The translations under genes were made by a program, and so were the position numbers. 64,000 nucleotides of DNA from Setoptus koraiensis (lineage: Eukaryota; Arthropoda), in the NCBI GenBank assembly GCA_048013815.1, contig CM106585.1, positions 16,244,001 through 16,308,000 of the forward strand, written 5' to 3'. Positions within the stretch are counted from its first letter, which is position 1; the number at the start of each line of letters is the position of its first letter. Positions 62,597 to 64,000 of the stretch are shown piece by piece. Under the pieces are notes generated by a model. The model had not been told where the DNA came from. It was given only the letters and a program-made list of their open reading frames with translations, and searched no databases.

Positions 62597-63106
62597 GGCG
62601 GTGGGCCCGCACTCAGACGCTCGCTGGGCGGCCGCGCAACGCGGCGCGACGCAGCCCAATGCGGCACAATGCGGCACATTGCGGCCGCCGATGAGGTCAT
62701 CGTGATGCATAAACGACCATTGTATGCAAATGAGACGTCGTTGCACACAAGTTGCGCATACTGCACACGCTGGACAGATTGCGCAATGGCCGCTGTGGCC
62801 CGGCGAACCCTCTAGGTGGCCGGTTGCGCAACGACCGGCCGGTGGCACAGTCACCGATGCTCCGAACGTATGCATCCGATAACGTATTTATGTATCTGAT
62901 GATGGCATCATCTGATAATAATATTACACGAAAAACAAGTTTACGTAATGTGGACCATCCATATCATGCCCACCGCAGGTCGCTGTCGAATATACAGTGT
63001 CGACCGCACCGAACGGCAGCCGCATCCGGCCCGTCGGGTCGCATCGAACGGGCCGCGCGTATCGCCCTCAACGGGGCCAGCGGGCCCGCGGGCGACAGTT
63101 TTGTTT

Positions 63107-63165
63107 GTCGCGAGCGACGGTTGTGCTTGTCGCGAGCGACGGTTGTGCTTGTCGCGAGCGCCGCT
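63107..63165. repeat. 22-bp tandem repeat, about three copies
   Basis: Core cttgtcgcgagcgacggttg; each unit contains a TCGCGA palindrome. Confidence 0.85.
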
Positions 63166-63401
63166 AGGCGACCCACGGAGCGCCAAAGTCGGGCGACAGA
63201 ACGAGGCCAAGCCGGCCCGAGGACAACAAGCCGACACGCAAGTCGGCGCTGACAATTCGCAATTGTTGTGGTTGCAGTTGACACTTTTGGTGACTTTTGT
63301 TTGTGCGGCCACAACTGTCCGATATCAGGCGCTTCAGGTGTGACAACAACCACCGATGATCGGATTGAGTCGGTGGTTGTTGCGTAAGCGTCGGGCCAGT
63401 T

Positions 63402-63425
63402 CTCACACACACACACACACACACG
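63402..63425. repeat. (CA)n microsatellite
   Basis: About 24 bp of CA. Another CA run closes the window from about 63987. Confidence 0.9.
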
Positions 63426-63810
63426 CACAGCGGACAGATATCGCATGATATGATAATCGCGCATTCATTCATTTTGTGACCATGTCCAGCACAGCACAAG
63501 CGAGCCCATGTTGCACTTGTTGTTTTGGTCGCTTGTTTGCAACGGTTTGCAACGCCAAACAAACGCAACTCACCTGTCGCACGCTGCCGGTCGCATTGTC
63601 TAGACAAACATGCGCTGATTGTGTTGCTTTGTGTCGCGCCGGCCGCAGCAACTGACCGACGCCGACGCATCGAGTTGGCCGTTGTTGCGCAACGCCAGCG
63701 GCCTCGTTCGGGCACACTTTCACATCGTTGTTGCGCAACAGTAACGGCCCCATTCGGACGAGTGCCACTGCGGCCGACAATGGCACCAATATCGCCTTGT
63801 TAGCAAATTG

Positions 63811-63812
63811 TT

Positions 63813-63846
<34 letters not shown>

Positions 63847-63925
63847 CTGTCGTTGTTGCTGCGGTTGTTGCCGTCGTTGTCGCCGTTGCCGTTGCTGTCG
63901 TTGTTGCCGTCGTTGTCGGCAGGCA
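63811..63925. repeat. GTC/GCC/GTT triplet-rich tract
   Basis: Mixed gtcgcc and gttgcc triplets, about 110 bp. Confidence 0.85.
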
Positions 63926-64000
63926 ACAAGTGGCGAGCGAATTGTTTTCGTTGCTGAACGACAACATTGTTAAACAACCGAAATTCACACACACACACAC

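Larger units (their letters stand above)
53822..64000. other. GC-rich block without recognised genes
   Basis: Base composition rises sharply near 54150 to clearly GC-rich and stays so to the window end. Dozens of overlapping frames exist on both strands because AT-rich stops are rare, but none has a domain, signal peptide or coherent codon use. The block is rich in short minisatellites, CAA/GTT runs, CACCTG words and TTRYRYAA octamers. It is probably a large first intron or the upstream region of the ZP gene. Confidence 0.6.

Noticed and set aside
54200-64000. Dozens of 60-250 codon frames in the GC-rich block
   Set aside because: They overlap on both strands, are Arg/Ala/Pro/Ser-rich as expected of GC-rich noncoding DNA, and show no domains or splice-consistent structure.
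1-64000. Endogenous viral or LTR-type elements
   Set aside because: No reverse transcriptase, integrase, capsid or envelope motifs and no long terminal repeats were recognised on either strand. The one long inverted repeat consists of host RasGEF genes.
1-64000. tRNA, rRNA or CRISPR features
   Set aside because: No tRNA B-box with a matching cloverleaf, no rRNA core and no spacer-repeat array were seen. A covariance-model scan would be needed to exclude tRNAs.

Overview
This window looks like nuclear DNA of an arthropod, most likely a chelicerate such as a mite. The evidence is a Dcr-1-type Dicer with a decayed helicase, a Nurf-38-type pyrophosphatase, a stand-alone ADD-domain protein, a dusky/miniature-type ZP protein and many secreted Asn/Gln-, His- and Gly-rich proteins. 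Genes are compact, mostly one large exon, and lie on both strands. No bacterial operons and no virus-like element were recognised. The species is not determined.

Layout. 1-1531 (-): four exons of an IQ-motif protein that runs off the left edge. 1532-6038: no convincing gene, but a 21-bp minisatellite. 6039-8117 (+): a coiled-coil protein resembling NEMO/optineurin. 8348-14046 (-): a decayed tandem duplication. Each unit is a gene ending in a FOXO-type transactivation motif, followed by an enoyl-CoA isomerase. The right unit is whole; the left keeps a shortened FOXO-TAD gene and only the broken tail of the isomerase. Between the units lie a Gly/His-rich exon and 535 bp with almost no G. 15537-17180 (-): last exon of a gamma-synergin homologue. 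20622-24393 (+): a secreted Asn/Gln-rich protein interrupted by a 500-N gap that looks like a scaffolding artefact. 24728-26942: two nearly identical intronless RalGPS-type RasGEF genes, head to head.

28106-29116 (+): F-box protein. 29745-31667 (+): secreted His-rich protein. 31981-33147 (-): inorganic pyrophosphatase with a possible membrane anchor and DRE promoter sites. 35773-39144 (+): large secreted Ser/Thr-rich protein. 39425-40291 (-): ELMO-type PH domain gene. 40568-43519 (-): ADD-domain chromatin protein. 45166-51570 (+): Dicer-1 in one exon. 52797-53821 (-): terminal exon of a ZP transmembrane protein. 53822-64000: a GC-rich block with no convincing gene, many short minisatellites and a striking excess of palindromic TTRYRYAA octamers (bZIP-type sites).

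There is no single pathway. A shared theme is stripped-down copies of signalling proteins: a FOXO activation motif without a forkhead, a RalGPS catalytic domain without PH, and an ELMO PH domain without the ELMO/ARM part. All are intronless, which suggests retroposition or domain capture followed by local duplication.
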